Assembly: GCA_964579575.1 (NCBI GenBank)
Contig: CAZOGL010000014.1
Location: 1-39,290 of the forward strand
DNA length: 39,290 nucleotides
DNA from: CAVEFW01 sp964579575
GTDB taxonomy: Bacteria; Actinomycetota; Coriobacteriia; Coriobacteriales; Eggerthellaceae
Direction: 5' to 3'
The position numbers were made by a program, and so were the translations under genes. The notes beneath the pieces were generated by a model. That model saw only the letters and a program-made list of their open reading frames with translations, ran no database searches and was not told the DNA's origin. Below are positions 30,293-37,642 of this stretch, in pieces. Every line of letters starts with the position of its first letter. Position 1 is the stretch's first letter.

Positions 30293-31077
30293 TGCGCCTC
30301 CCTTTCCCTTTGTCTCGTCGCGGTACCAGTGCTACTGCCTCTACGACCGCTACGACCGCTACGACCGTGGCAGGTGGTGCCATGCGCGCGGAAGTTGCAG
30401 TAGTCATGTGCGAAGCATACCGCGCACAAGTGTAAACCCTCGCCATTGTTGGCGCCTGGTCTGAATAGACCAACGATGGCGGTGGTGCTCTTTGCGGGTT
30501 CGAGGAAGTAGCTCTCCGTCGTCGTGACCCCTATTTTTCGTGGCGCATCTATCTCCCGAAGAAATGAAGGTTGTATCGAGAGAGGGAGATCGCCATAGCC
30601 AGGACTGAAGCGGGCGTGCGCCTCGAGCCCCTCTTTTTGGGCGGCGGTGGCCAAAAGGCGATGGGCCTCCTCGATCGCCGACTCTGTCAACGCGCTTGCG
30701 CACGCGTCATAGAGCAGGGCGTCCGTGGCGCTTGTCGCATTGAGTTGGGCTGTGGTCCTATGCCATGTGGTGCCTATGGTCACAGCTAGAAGGGAAGCGT
30801 GAGTTGCCCCGTCAAGATGTGAGCGGATGGAAGATCCCGGGAGGGTAAGCGAGCTTCCCTTGAGAGATACCTCCCCTTGTGAGGAGTCAAGCTCGAAGGT
30901 GCGCCAGAGATAGCGCGGGACGTGTTCCTCCTCGCACCGGATTGCCATTGCCCGAAGTCGCGACAGGAGCTCCTCGTCTATGGCTTGGTCGATGTGTCCC
31001 AAAAACGCAAGAGCGTCATCGATGTCGACGTGGCACCGAAGCGAGCCTTTAGCGTATGAGAGAGCGTCTCCTGCCAT
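30289..31077 (-). CDS. Methionine synthase reactivation-domain protein
   Basis: A 262-residue protein matching the short-MetH activation partner: it binds S-adenosylmethionine and helps re-methylate oxidised cobalamin of MetH. Visible features are an N-terminal helical region (VDIDDALAFLGHIDQAIDEEL), ATIGTTWHR-like strand (LAVTIGTTWHRTTAQL), the SAM-binding motif RFSPGYGDLPLSIQ, and the C-terminal Cys cluster LCAVCFAHDYCNFR, which this family uses in place of the longer MetH domain. The last 20 residues are a GRSGRSGR-rich tail from a 9-bp repeat. It starts 9 nt after metF and overlaps metH by 4 nt, so metF, this gene and metH are one unit. No clear RBS is visible. Confidence 0.88.
   Translation of the reverse strand: MAGDALSYAKGSLRCHVDIDDALAFLGHIDQAIDEELLSRLRAMAIRCEEEHVPRYLWRTFELDSSQGEVSLKGSSLTLPGSSIRSHLDGATHASLLAVTIGTTWHRTTAQLNATSATDALLYDACASALTESAIEEAHRLLATAAQKEGLEAHARFSPGYGDLPLSIQPSFLREIDAPRKIGVTTTESYFLEPAKSTTAIVGLFRPGANNGEGLHLCAVCFAHDYCNFRAHGTTCHGRSGRSGRRGSSTGTATRQREREAQ
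30341..30367. repeat. 9-bp tandem repeat, three copies
   Basis: CTACGACCG occurs three times in a row (30341-30349, 30350-30358, 30359-30367). On the minus strand it encodes the Gly-Arg-Ser rich C-terminal tail of the MetH reactivation protein, downstream of its conserved part. It is probably a neutral slippage expansion. Confidence 0.85.
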
Positions 31078-31086
31078 TGGACGTCT

Positions 31087-32019
31087 TTAGCGTGCGCAGC
31101 GAGCAACCTCGAGGGCGGTCATACCTGAGCGTGCAATCGCGGGACGATTCATGGCGTATATATGCAAGCCGTCAACGCCGTGGGCATCAAGATCCGTCAA
31201 CTGGGCGTTTGCGTATTCGATGCCCGCCTGCATCAAGGCGGTCTCGTCGTTTTCGTAACGGGCGAGGAGCTTGATGATGGGGGAGGGTAGGCTCGCCCCG
31301 CACATGAACACCATCCGCTGAATCTGGCTTTTGCTCATAAACGGCATGATTCCGCAGGTGATGGGGACGGTGATACCTGCCGCTTGGGCGTCTTCCCAAA
31401 AGCGATAGAACACGTTGTTGTCGAAAAACAGTTGTGTGACGAAGAAATCGGCGCCAGCGTCTTGTTTTTGCTTGAGGTGAAGGATGTTCGCGCGCGGGTC
31501 GGTGCAGGAAATATGACCCTCGGGATAGGCTGCGGCGCCTACGCAAAATCCAGCGTCCTTCAAGTGGGGGATGAGGTCTTTCGCATAGTGGAAACTGGCG
31601 GGCTCGACCCCGGGAATCGGATCGCCTCGGAGAGCCAAGACGTTGACGATGCCGGCGGATTTCATCTCGTCCACTACCGAAAAGATCGACTCTTCGGTAG
31701 CGTTATAGCAGGTGAGATGGGCCATAGCGGATGTCTTGAACTCGTCTTGGATAATCTGCGCGACTGCGACGGTTCGGTTTCCCGCAGCTCCGGTTTTTTC
31801 TGCTCCGTTGCCGGAGCCGCCCGCAGAGCAGGTGACACTAATGAAGTCAGGATTGAGTGCAGAAAGCTCAGCCGCGACAACTCTTGCCTCCTCAACGCCG
31901 AGTTCCCCCTTGGGCGGGAACATCTCGAAGCTTGTGGGGCGGCGTCCCTGATTGCGCGCATCGCTGAAGATGGTTTTGATCGCCTGCACGCCAGCGATGC
32001 TGTTCTTTGAAGTATCCAT
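31087..32019 (-). CDS. metF: 5,10-methylenetetrahydrofolate reductase
   Basis: FAD enzyme that reduces methylene-tetrahydrofolate to methyl-tetrahydrofolate, the methyl donor for MetH. The 310-residue TIM barrel has TSFEMFPPKGELGVEE (catalytic Glu in SFE), FISVTCSAGGSG, HLTCYN, ALRGDPIPG, DFFVTQLFFDN and the C-terminal GVDGLHIYAMNR. ATG 32019 is chosen because the protein then begins close to the family start. A TATAAT box lies only 7 nt upstream, so the mRNA may be leaderless; GAGG is also present 2 nt from the ATG, too close for a good RBS. First gene of the metF-reactivase-metH unit. Confidence 0.93.
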   Translation of the reverse strand: MDTSKNSIAGVQAIKTIFSDARNQGRRPTSFEMFPPKGELGVEEARVVAAELSALNPDFISVTCSAGGSGNGAEKTGAAGNRTVAVAQIIQDEFKTSAMAHLTCYNATEESIFSVVDEMKSAGIVNVLALRGDPIPGVEPASFHYAKDLIPHLKDAGFCVGAAAYPEGHISCTDPRANILHLKQKQDAGADFFVTQLFFDNNVFYRFWEDAQAAGITVPITCGIMPFMSKSQIQRMVFMCGASLPSPIIKLLARYENDETALMQAGIEYANAQLTDLDAHGVDGLHIYAMNRPAIARSGMTALEVARCAR

Positions 32020-32026
32020 GTCCTCG

Positions 32027-32032
32027 ATTATA
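32027..32032 (-). promoter_or_regulatory. -10 box directly before metF
   Basis: On the minus strand TATAAT occupies 32032-32027, with 7 nt to the metF ATG. Transcription would be expected to begin at about 32020-32018, at the start codon itself. No good -35 box is visible 16-18 nt further upstream. Confidence 0.45.
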
Positions 32033-32190
32033 CGTGTTGTGGTGGGCGGGTGTTTGCCTTGCGGTGTTGGTTTTCCTCGATAGTCGGTTATTGACGAAGG
32101 TGAATCTCGGGTCCTTAGGCGAAGTGATTGGGGTCAGGTTGCGGACACGCGTTTTTGCCAATCTGCCTATGGGGGAAGGCGGAATGGCGG

Positions 32191-33366
32191 TTAACCGCGC
32201 TTGTCAATTGCGCGCAAGGTGATGCTGCCCAACATGCATGCGACAGAGATCGCGGCCAAGATCAAGATGACCGGTATCAGGCCGAAGGCGTCGCCGGCCA
32301 TCCCCAAGAACGGCTCGGCCGCGCCGCCAACGGCTACAACCACGCCGTATGAGATGCCGCTTGCCGTCCCGATATGTCTGGGAACGTAGTTCATGCCCAA
32401 TGCGACGGTGCTCGGATAGAAGACGTCGGTTGCAACGGCGAGCAGCCCGGCGAGCACCACTGCTGCGACAAACGAGCGGTTGAATGCGAACACGCAGAGC
32501 AAGACGGCAGTTACTGCCAGGCAGACGATCATGAGTCTGTGGGTCCCCACGCGCTCGGATATGCGGCCGGACATAAACGTAGCCACCGCGCAGCAAATAG
32601 CAAAAAACGACAGCGTAGCGGAACTCACAGCCTGGGTTTGACCCATAACTCCCATGATGAAGAGCGGGATGAAGGCGAGCATGCCGTAATTCAGGATGGA
32701 GCGGCCTCCGAGGATGCCCATGACGCCCGCGAACCTCCCCCAATGCTCCTTGCCTTGGGCGGCGGTGCCATTGTCAGTATTCATGACGCCCAAGGCCTTG
32801 AAACGCTTATTGAAAGCGAGCAGCACAAGCGTGCAAATCGTCGCGGGGAACACGAAGACGAGCGTTCCCCGCATGCCGAAGATAGAGAGGAACGCAGCGG
32901 TGAGAAGAGGTCCGACAAAGAAGCCGACGTTGCCTCCAACAGCAAAGATGCTCATGCCGTTGGCTTTGCGCGCACCTGCCGCAAGGTTGGAGAGCCGTCC
33001 GCCTTCTGGGTGAAACATCGCCACTCCGATGCCAGAGACCATCGCGCTCGCCAAGATGAGCCAATAGTTTTCAACGAAGCCGATGAGTGTCATGCCCAAG
33101 CCGGCAAGAAATACACCGAGCGCCATAAACCATGGGCAGGGGTGCTTGTCGCCGATGATTCCAAAGAGAGGCTGTATCACAGCAGATACCACGTTGGAGG
33201 CAAACACAACCATCGCAACCGATGCGTAATCGTAACCGTACGCGACCACCAAGAAAGGCAGTATCGCAGAGATGGCACCTTGGTTGATGTCGGAGCACAT
33301 ATGCCCCAAGCTGGTAAGACAGTTCGCAAGCTTATCGCCGGATTGCGCAGTGTCGCCCTTGTCCAT
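32191..33366 (-). CDS. MFS transporter, Fsr (fosmidomycin resistance) family
   Basis: A 391-residue 12-helix major facilitator. Fsr-type landmarks: SLGHMCSDINQGAISAILPF in helix 1, ASNVVSAVIQPLFGIIGDKH (MFS motif A region, GDK), AMFHPEGGRLSNLAAG, SIFAVGGNVGFFVGPLLTA, and HIGTASGISYGVVVAVGG near the C-terminus. Fsr exporters give fosmidomycin resistance in E. coli; the natural substrate is unknown, and other MFS drug exporters are possible. The frame is open to 33402, but ATG 33366 is preferred because GGGAGGGG lies 9 nt upstream on the minus strand. It is divergent from the gene at 33788 and 171 nt upstream of metF. That 171-nt spacer shows only the metF -10 box. Confidence 0.85.
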   Translation of the reverse strand: MDKGDTAQSGDKLANCLTSLGHMCSDINQGAISAILPFLVVAYGYDYASVAMVVFASNVVSAVIQPLFGIIGDKHPCPWFMALGVFLAGLGMTLIGFVENYWLILASAMVSGIGVAMFHPEGGRLSNLAAGARKANGMSIFAVGGNVGFFVGPLLTAAFLSIFGMRGTLVFVFPATICTLVLLAFNKRFKALGVMNTDNGTAAQGKEHWGRFAGVMGILGGRSILNYGMLAFIPLFIMGVMGQTQAVSSATLSFFAICCAVATFMSGRISERVGTHRLMIVCLAVTAVLLCVFAFNRSFVAAVVLAGLLAVATDVFYPSTVALGMNYVPRHIGTASGISYGVVVAVGGAAEPFLGMAGDAFGLIPVILILAAISVACMLGSITLRAIDKRG

Positions 33367-33394
33367 AAACCGCAGCCCCTCCCTTTTTTGTCGC

Positions 33395-33439
33395 AGGTGC
33401 ATTTGTTGTAGGTATGCTTGTTATAGGTGCATTCGAGGA
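33395..33439. repeat. 15-bp repeat, three imperfect copies, in the MFS leader
   Basis: AGGTGCATTTGTTGT (33395-33409), AGGTATGCTTGTTAT (33410-33424) and AGGTGCATTCGAGGA (33425-33439) are contiguous and begin 29 bp upstream of the MFS start. Helically phased copies so near the gene suggest possible regulator binding sites. Confidence 0.6.
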
Positions 33440-33562
33440 ATCGATTTTACTGCAACTTAGGGGTTGGTTGGAGGCCTATAGCTCTAGAGTTAGGACGTGC
33501 TATTTGCCTATATCCTTGTCTATAGCCCTAAACCAAACACGGTTTTTGTGCTCAAAACGGAA

Positions 33563-33594
33563 GGAACCGAGTGGCAGGGGTGTCACTCGGTTCC
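33563..33594. other. Perfect 11-bp hairpin in the divergent region
   Basis: GGAACCGAGTG (33563-33573) and CACTCGGTTCC (33584-33594) pair perfectly around a 10-nt loop. On the minus strand it is followed by a moderately U-rich TTCCGTTTTG, so it could terminate or attenuate a leftward transcript reaching the MFS gene. On the plus strand no U-tract follows. Confidence 0.6.
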
Positions 33595-33722
33595 CTAGGA
33601 GGGGATGCTCAGGCAAATACTCGAGTTTTCGCCTGGCACAGATGATTCGCTTGAGTGAAGGGGATCTCATGCGATGGCCTGATTATAAGACGCGAATGTG
33701 AAGTGAATGTGGTAGATGTTTG

Positions 33723-33728
33723 TATAAT
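33723..33728 (+). promoter_or_regulatory. -10 box for the methyltransferase-like gene
   Basis: A consensus TATAAT lies 59 nt before ATG 33788. No strong -35 box is present at 16-18 nt upstream, only GAAGTG/GTGAAT repeats. Confidence 0.5.
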
Positions 33729-33787
33729 GTGTGAATCTTTGTAAAAATGGGGTGAACGGTTGATTGAGCGACTGAGTAGGAGGATCC

Positions 33788-34702
33788 ATGGCTGATATCG
33801 CGATGCGCTTCCATAAGGACATGTTGGTTTGCACCGATTCTGTTCGCCCCACGTTGCGTCGTCAGGGGTCGGATGTGGATGACGATTTCGAGATGATGCT
33901 TCTTATAGAGGAGGACTCGATCCAAGATGTCTATCGCGTCGAGAAGGCGACCAACGCCCAATGCATGGTGGTAGAGTCCAAGGACCTGTTGCCCTCCAAG
34001 CTCGCCTATCGCAATCTTGTCGACCGCCTACCCGAGCTCGCCAAGTCTGCTCTCTCGATTGTTGCTGAGTGTAAACCCCAACACATCCTTGTGGAATTGG
34101 GCCTCACGGGTTTGCCGCTCGATTCCTCCTCCAAGACGTCGCTCAAGGAGAACCGCGATCAGTATTGTCGCGCAGCTCGTGCTTTTGAGGCCGCGGGTGA
34201 GTTTGACGGCTATCTGTTGACCGGCTTTGACAATACGACGATTTTGAAATGCGCGCTCATGGGTTTGCGTATGGTGACCGACAAGCCAGTATTTGCCACG
34301 GTGAAGGTTGACGGCGACGGTGTCCTTTCCAAGGGCGGGGAGTCTCTTGAGGACGCGATTTCCGTCATGGCTGAGTTTGGCGCGTCGGTTGCGGGTTTCG
34401 AGACTGCAGTGGGTCCTGAGGGAACTCTTGCCCTCGCCAAGCGTGCCATTTCGGCATGCGACCTTCCTGTCATGGTCGTTCTTGAGGTCAACAAGCGCGA
34501 CAAGCGCCAGGGATACCCCACAGAAGAGAACCCTTATTTCGATCCGAACCAGATGTTCGACGTCGCGTTGGCTCTCCGCGCCGCGGGCGTGCAGTTCCTT
34601 CGCGCCTCAGGAGATGCTTCCCCGGCCTATACGGGTGGTCTCGCGGCGTGTCTCATGGGCCTTTCCGTCAACGATGTCCGCGGCATTCTCGATGAGGAGT
34701 AG
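33788..34702 (+). CDS. Homocysteine-methyltransferase-like barrel without zinc cysteines
   Basis: A 304-residue soluble protein. From about residue 95 it can be lined up by eye with the homocysteine-binding barrel of the neighbouring MetH: ILVELGLTGLPL with YVAGDIGPTGSLL, FDGYLLTGFDNTTILKCAL with CDLIAIETMSDLLEAKAA, KPVFATVKVDGDG with LPIFVTMTFEEDG, and GASVAGFETAVGPEG with GVCAMGVNCSLGPAE. The zinc ligands are not kept: the Cys of NCS is Thr206 and the CC of GGCCGT is Ser274-Gly275 (LRASGDASP). It is therefore unlikely to use zinc-activated homocysteine in the known way; a binding, regulatory or different catalytic role is possible. ATG 33788 has AGGAGG 4 nt upstream. Transcribed alone, between the met and nrd genes. 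Confidence 0.7.
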   Translation: MADIAMRFHKDMLVCTDSVRPTLRRQGSDVDDDFEMMLLIEEDSIQDVYRVEKATNAQCMVVESKDLLPSKLAYRNLVDRLPELAKSALSIVAECKPQHILVELGLTGLPLDSSSKTSLKENRDQYCRAARAFEAAGEFDGYLLTGFDNTTILKCALMGLRMVTDKPVFATVKVDGDGVLSKGGESLEDAISVMAEFGASVAGFETAVGPEGTLALAKRAISACDLPVMVVLEVNKRDKRQGYPTEENPYFDPNQMFDVALALRAAGVQFLRASGDASPAYTGGLAACLMGLSVNDVRGILDEE

Positions 34703-34706
34703 CACA

Positions 34707-34828
34707 GGTCGCTAAACGCGCGCCCGCAAGAGCGCCCAGGCGAGTGCCCACAAGAGCGGGTATGCCCATCCCCTGCCTTGGATGATATCGAGGTAGCATG
34801 GGTCGCCAAACGCTCGCCCACAAGAGCT
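34707..34828. repeat. 28-bp imperfect direct repeat after the barrel-protein gene
   Basis: Copies at 34707-34734 and 34801-34828 agree at 24 of 28 positions, sharing GGTCGC and AAACGC and ending CAAGAGC. A partial third copy (GCCCACAAGAGCG, near 34745) lies between them. It begins just after the stop codon at 34702. Function unknown. Confidence 0.65.
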
Positions 34829-34913
34829 CCAACTTCGGGGTCATTCCGGGGCGTTTTCCTACCGTCACGCCCCAGTGATTTTCGTCTTTCGGGATTTTCA
34901 AAAAAAACTTACA

Positions 34914-34924
34914 GTCAAGTCTTG
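34914..34924. promoter_or_regulatory. Palindromic motif GTCAAGTCTTG upstream of nrdD
   Basis: TCAAG-T-CTTGA is an 11-bp odd palindrome that overlaps the predicted -35 box (TTGAAT, 34922-34927). The same 11-mer with A at the centre occurs upstream of nrdG at 37632-37642. Candidate operator for a common regulator. Confidence 0.5.
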
Positions 34925-34949
34925 AATGAGAGAAAAACTTGGCTACTAT
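34922..34949 (+). promoter_or_regulatory. Predicted promoter of nrdD
   Basis: TTGAAT (34922-34927), 16-nt spacer, TACTAT (34944-34949). The predicted start is near 34956, giving a leader of roughly 245 nt before the nrdD start. Confidence 0.55.
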
Positions 34950-34969
34950 ATAACCCAGTAAATTTACGG

Positions 34970-34993
34970 CGACCCACAACATATCGTGGGTCG
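34970..34993. promoter_or_regulatory. 8-bp inverted repeat just downstream of the nrdD promoter
   Basis: CGACCCAC (34970-34977) and GTGGGTCG (34986-34993) are perfect complements around AACATATC. It begins about 20 nt after the -10 box with no U-tract, as expected for a repressor operator or a leader hairpin. Confidence 0.6.
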
Positions 34994-35129
34994 TAGCTAT
35001 AAATTGCAGGATTTTACTCAATATGTAGAAAATCGCACGTAGAGGCGCACATTGCGCCAAACAGGCGAAAAACAGAAACAAAATGCGTGGGGTGCAAAGG
35101 TGCACGTCGCGTGAAAGCACGTAGGATTT

Positions 35130-35171
35130 CGAGGGGGCTCGGGCGTTCGAAGGAGAACGCTCGGACCCTCG
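35130..35171 (+). other. Predicted stem-loop just before nrdD
   Basis: Outer arms CGAGGG (35130-35135) / CCCTCG (35166-35171) and inner arms GCGTTC (35143-35148) / GAACGC (35155-35160) enclose a loop GAAGGA. It ends about 30 nt before the probable start codon and may influence translation or mRNA stability. Confidence 0.5.
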
Positions 35172-35200
35172 TCGACTGATTGATGGAAGGACTGAAAGTC

Positions 35201-37531
35201 TTGACTACTCTTATCAGAAAACGTGACGGGCGTACGGCTGCTTTCGAGCAGGGGAAGATTACCGACGCGATCGCTAAGGCATTTAACGCCTCCAGTTCTA
35301 TGCAGGGTCGTGACACCGCAGAGCTGATCTCGGACAAGGTCGTCGCAAAGATTGACGCTCTCGAAGAGAAGGGCGCTGACATCCCTACGGTCGAGGGTAT
35401 TCAGGACCTCGTCGAGGAGACCCTCATCGAGGAGGGCTTCGTCCAGACCGCCAAGGCCTACATCCTGTATCGTGCCGAGCGCAGCCGCGTCCGTGACGCA
35501 AACAGCCGTCTCATCCAGACGCTGAAAGACATTACGTTCAGCAAGGCTAGCGATTCCGACATGAAGCGCGAGAACGCCAATATCGATGCTGACACCGCTA
35601 TGGGCACCATGCTCAAGTACGGCTCCGAAGCCGCCAAGCAATTCTACGAGATGTGCGTCATCGACCCGCAGTTTGCCCGAGCCCATCGCGAGGGCGATAT
35701 CCATATCCACGATATGGACTTCTACACGCTGACGACCACCTGTTGCCAAATTGAGCTGCGCAAGCTCTTCAAGGGCGGCTTCAGCACCGGTCACGGCGTC
35801 TTGCGTGAGCCCAACGACATCGCGAGCTACAGCGCCCTTGCTTGCATCGCCATCCAGTCCAACCAAAACGACCAGCATGGCGGCCAATCCGTTTGCGACT
35901 TCGACTACGGTCTGGCAGACGGCGTTCGTAAGACCTATCGCCGCCTCTACAAGAAGACCCTTGCCGGCGCACTCGACCTCCTCACCGACATCGAGGATGT
36001 CCGTGCTTTTACTGAGAAGCTCCTGGCCGAGGTTGAGGCCGAGACCGGCATCGTTGCCACTTGCAAGATGGATGAGGGCTACACCAAGCTCGTCGCTGAA
36101 AAGCTCCTTGATGCTGGCATCGATGAGGCAACAGTCACGAAGGCTATGGAGTATGCCGCCAAGAACGCATACGCCGATACCGACCGCAAGACCTTCCAAG
36201 CTATGGAGGCGTTGGTTCACAACCTGAACACCATGCACAGCCGCGCAGGTGCGCAGACGCCGTTCAGCTCCGTCAACTACGGTATGGACACCTCCGAGGA
36301 GGGCCGTATGGTCATCCGCAACATGCTTCTTGCGACCGAGGAGGGCCTTGGCCATGGCGAGACGCCGATCTTCCCGGTCCAAATCTTCCGCGTGAAGGAA
36401 GGCGTCAACTACAATCCCGAGGATCCTAACTACGACCTGTTCAAGTTGGCGATGCATTGCTCCGCAAAGCGCCTGTTCCCGAACTTCAGCTTCCTCGACG
36501 CTCCCTTCAACGCCCAGTACTACAAGGGTACGCCGGAGACCGAGGTCGCATACATGGGTTGTCGTACCCGTGTCATAGGCAACGTTTTCGACCCCGATTA
36601 CGAGAAGACTCCCGGACGCGGCAACCTGAGCTTCACCTCCATCAACCTGCCTCGTCTTGCCATCCGTTCCCATGGGGATCTAGATCTGTTCTTCGAGTTG
36701 CTTGACGCGAAGCTTCGTCTTGTGACCGGCCAGCTCGACGAGCGTTTCGAGATTCAGTGTCGCAAGAAGGTCTACAATGCCCCGTTCCTCATGGGACAGG
36801 GTGTTTGGGTCGGCTCCGAGAATCTCTCTCCCAACGATGAACAGCGAGAGGTCTTGAAGCAGGGAACGCTTACCACTGGTTTTATCGGCCTTGCTGAGTG
36901 TCTCGTTGCGTTGACGGGCAAGCACCATGGCGAAAGCCCCGAGGCCCAACGTCTCGGTCTCGAGATCATCGGCCATATGCGCAGCTATTGCGACAAGATT
37001 TCCCAGGAGCGCCACCTGAACTACACGCTCATCGCGACGCCCGCCGAGGGTCTTTCCGGTCGCTTTGTCCGTCTCGACCGCGAGCGCTACGGCTCTATTC
37101 CTGGCGTCACCGATCGCGATTACTACACCAATGGCTTCCATGTCCCGGTGTATTACCCGATCAGCGCTTTTGACAAGATTCGTATCGAGGCTCCCTACCA
37201 TGCCTTGACCAACGGTGGCCATATCAGCTACATCGAGCTTGATGGCGATCCCACGGAGAACCTTGAGGCGTTCGAAAGCGTTATCCGCTTTATGAAGGAG
37301 TCCGGTATGGGCTACGGCAGCATTAACCACCCGGTTGATCGCGACCCGATTTGCGGCTATAACGGCATCATCGGAGACACGTGCCCGAAGTGTGGTCGCC
37401 ACGAGGACGATGGCGCTGCCGGTTTCGAGCGCATTCGCCGTATCACGGGCTATCTTGTTGGCACGCTCGATCGTTTCAATGACGCGAAGCGCGCTGAGGA
37501 AGCTGATCGCGTGAAGCATGCGATTGAGTAG
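35201..37531 (+). CDS. nrdD: Anaerobic (class III) ribonucleoside-triphosphate reductase
   Basis: Oxygen-sensitive glycyl-radical enzyme that makes dNTPs from NTPs. About 776 residues: an N-terminal ATP-cone (LIRKRDGRTAAFEQGKITDAI), the catalytic barrel (REGDIHIHDMDFY, FSTGHGVLREPNDI, NLNTMHSRAGAQTPFSSVNYG, GRGNLSFTSINLPRLA), a C-terminal zinc site ICGYNGIIGDTCPKCG, and the radical glycine in RRITGYLVGT about 27 residues from the end. The start is uncertain: TTG 35201 has GGAAGGA with 9-nt spacing and puts the ATP-cone at the N-terminus; ATG 35183 is 6 codons earlier without an RBS. nrdG lies downstream but behind a strong terminator and has its own promoter candidate. Confidence 0.96.
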   Translation: MTTLIRKRDGRTAAFEQGKITDAIAKAFNASSSMQGRDTAELISDKVVAKIDALEEKGADIPTVEGIQDLVEETLIEEGFVQTAKAYILYRAERSRVRDANSRLIQTLKDITFSKASDSDMKRENANIDADTAMGTMLKYGSEAAKQFYEMCVIDPQFARAHREGDIHIHDMDFYTLTTTCCQIELRKLFKGGFSTGHGVLREPNDIASYSALACIAIQSNQNDQHGGQSVCDFDYGLADGVRKTYRRLYKKTLAGALDLLTDIEDVRAFTEKLLAEVEAETGIVATCKMDEGYTKLVAEKLLDAGIDEATVTKAMEYAAKNAYADTDRKTFQAMEALVHNLNTMHSRAGAQTPFSSVNYGMDTSEEGRMVIRNMLLATEEGLGHGETPIFPVQIFRVKEGVNYNPEDPNYDLFKLAMHCSAKRLFPNFSFLDAPFNAQYYKGTPETEVAYMGCRTRVIGNVFDPDYEKTPGRGNLSFTSINLPRLAIRSHGDLDLFFELLDAKLRLVTGQLDERFEIQCRKKVYNAPFLMGQGVWVGSENLSPNDEQREVLKQGTLTTGFIGLAECLVALTGKHHGESPEAQRLGLEIIGHMRSYCDKISQERHLNYTLIATPAEGLSGRFVRLDRERYGSIPGVTDRDYYTNGFHVPVYYPISAFDKIRIEAPYHALTNGGHISYIELDGDPTENLEAFESVIRFMKESGMGYGSINHPVDRDPICGYNGIIGDTCPKCGRHEDDGAAGFERIRRITGYLVGTLDRFNDAKRAEEADRVKHAIE

Positions 37532-37577
37532 TCGCCGAACTTTGCCCCGTTTGCAAAAACGGTCATGTCAAAAATTG

Positions 37578-37608
37578 AAGGAGGTCGCCTTCGGACGACC
37601 TCCTTTTT
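37578..37608 (+). terminator. Rho-independent terminator after nrdD
   Basis: AAGGAGGTCG (37578-37587) and CGACCTCCTT (37596-37605) form a 10-bp stem with a UUCG-type loop, followed by TTT. It separates nrdD from nrdG. Confidence 0.9.
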
Positions 37609-37631
37609 ATGTTCGTCCAAACTTGTTCAAT

Positions 37632-37642
37632 GTCAAGACTTG
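37632..37642. promoter_or_regulatory. Palindromic motif GTCAAGACTTG upstream of nrdG
   Basis: CAAG-A-CTTG, the same 11-mer as upstream of nrdD except for the central base. It again overlaps a possible -35 box (TTGTTT, 37640-37645). A -10 candidate is TATGGT at 37664-37669 (18-nt spacer); TATAAG at 37654-37659 is another possibility with TGTCAA as the -35. Confidence 0.5.

Larger units (their letters stand above)
33367..33787. other. 421-nt divergent intergenic region
   Basis: Between the MFS gene (leftward) and the methyltransferase-like gene (rightward). It holds a 15-bp triple repeat close to the MFS start, an 11-bp perfect hairpin (33563-33594), short repeats of CTATAG near 33477-33525, GAATGTG repeats at 33695-33711 and a TATAAT at 33723. 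No coding sequence is supported. Confidence 0.75.
34703..35200. other. About 500-nt spacer and leader upstream of nrdD
   Basis: Holds, in order: an imperfect 28-bp direct repeat (34707-34828), the GTCAAGTCTTG motif and predicted promoter (34914-34949), an 8-bp dyad (34970-34993), a small hairpin GGCGCA-CAT-TGCGCC near 35044, and a longer stem-loop (35130-35171). No gene is supported; the predicted leader is about 245 nt, long for a simple anaerobic gene. Confidence 0.7.

Noticed and set aside
30289..30420. The Gly/Arg/Ser tail of the MetH reactivation protein as evidence for a frameshift.
   Set aside because: The conserved LCAVC...CNFR cluster lies just before it in the same frame, and the tail is explained by the 9-bp repeat; the ATGA overlap with metH is also consistent with a real stop.
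34941..35030. AT-rich stretches (CTACTATATAACCC, CTCAATATGTAG) that might be NrdR boxes for nrdD.
   Set aside because: Neither matches the NrdR box dyad as I know it, and they are not a spaced pair of similar sites.
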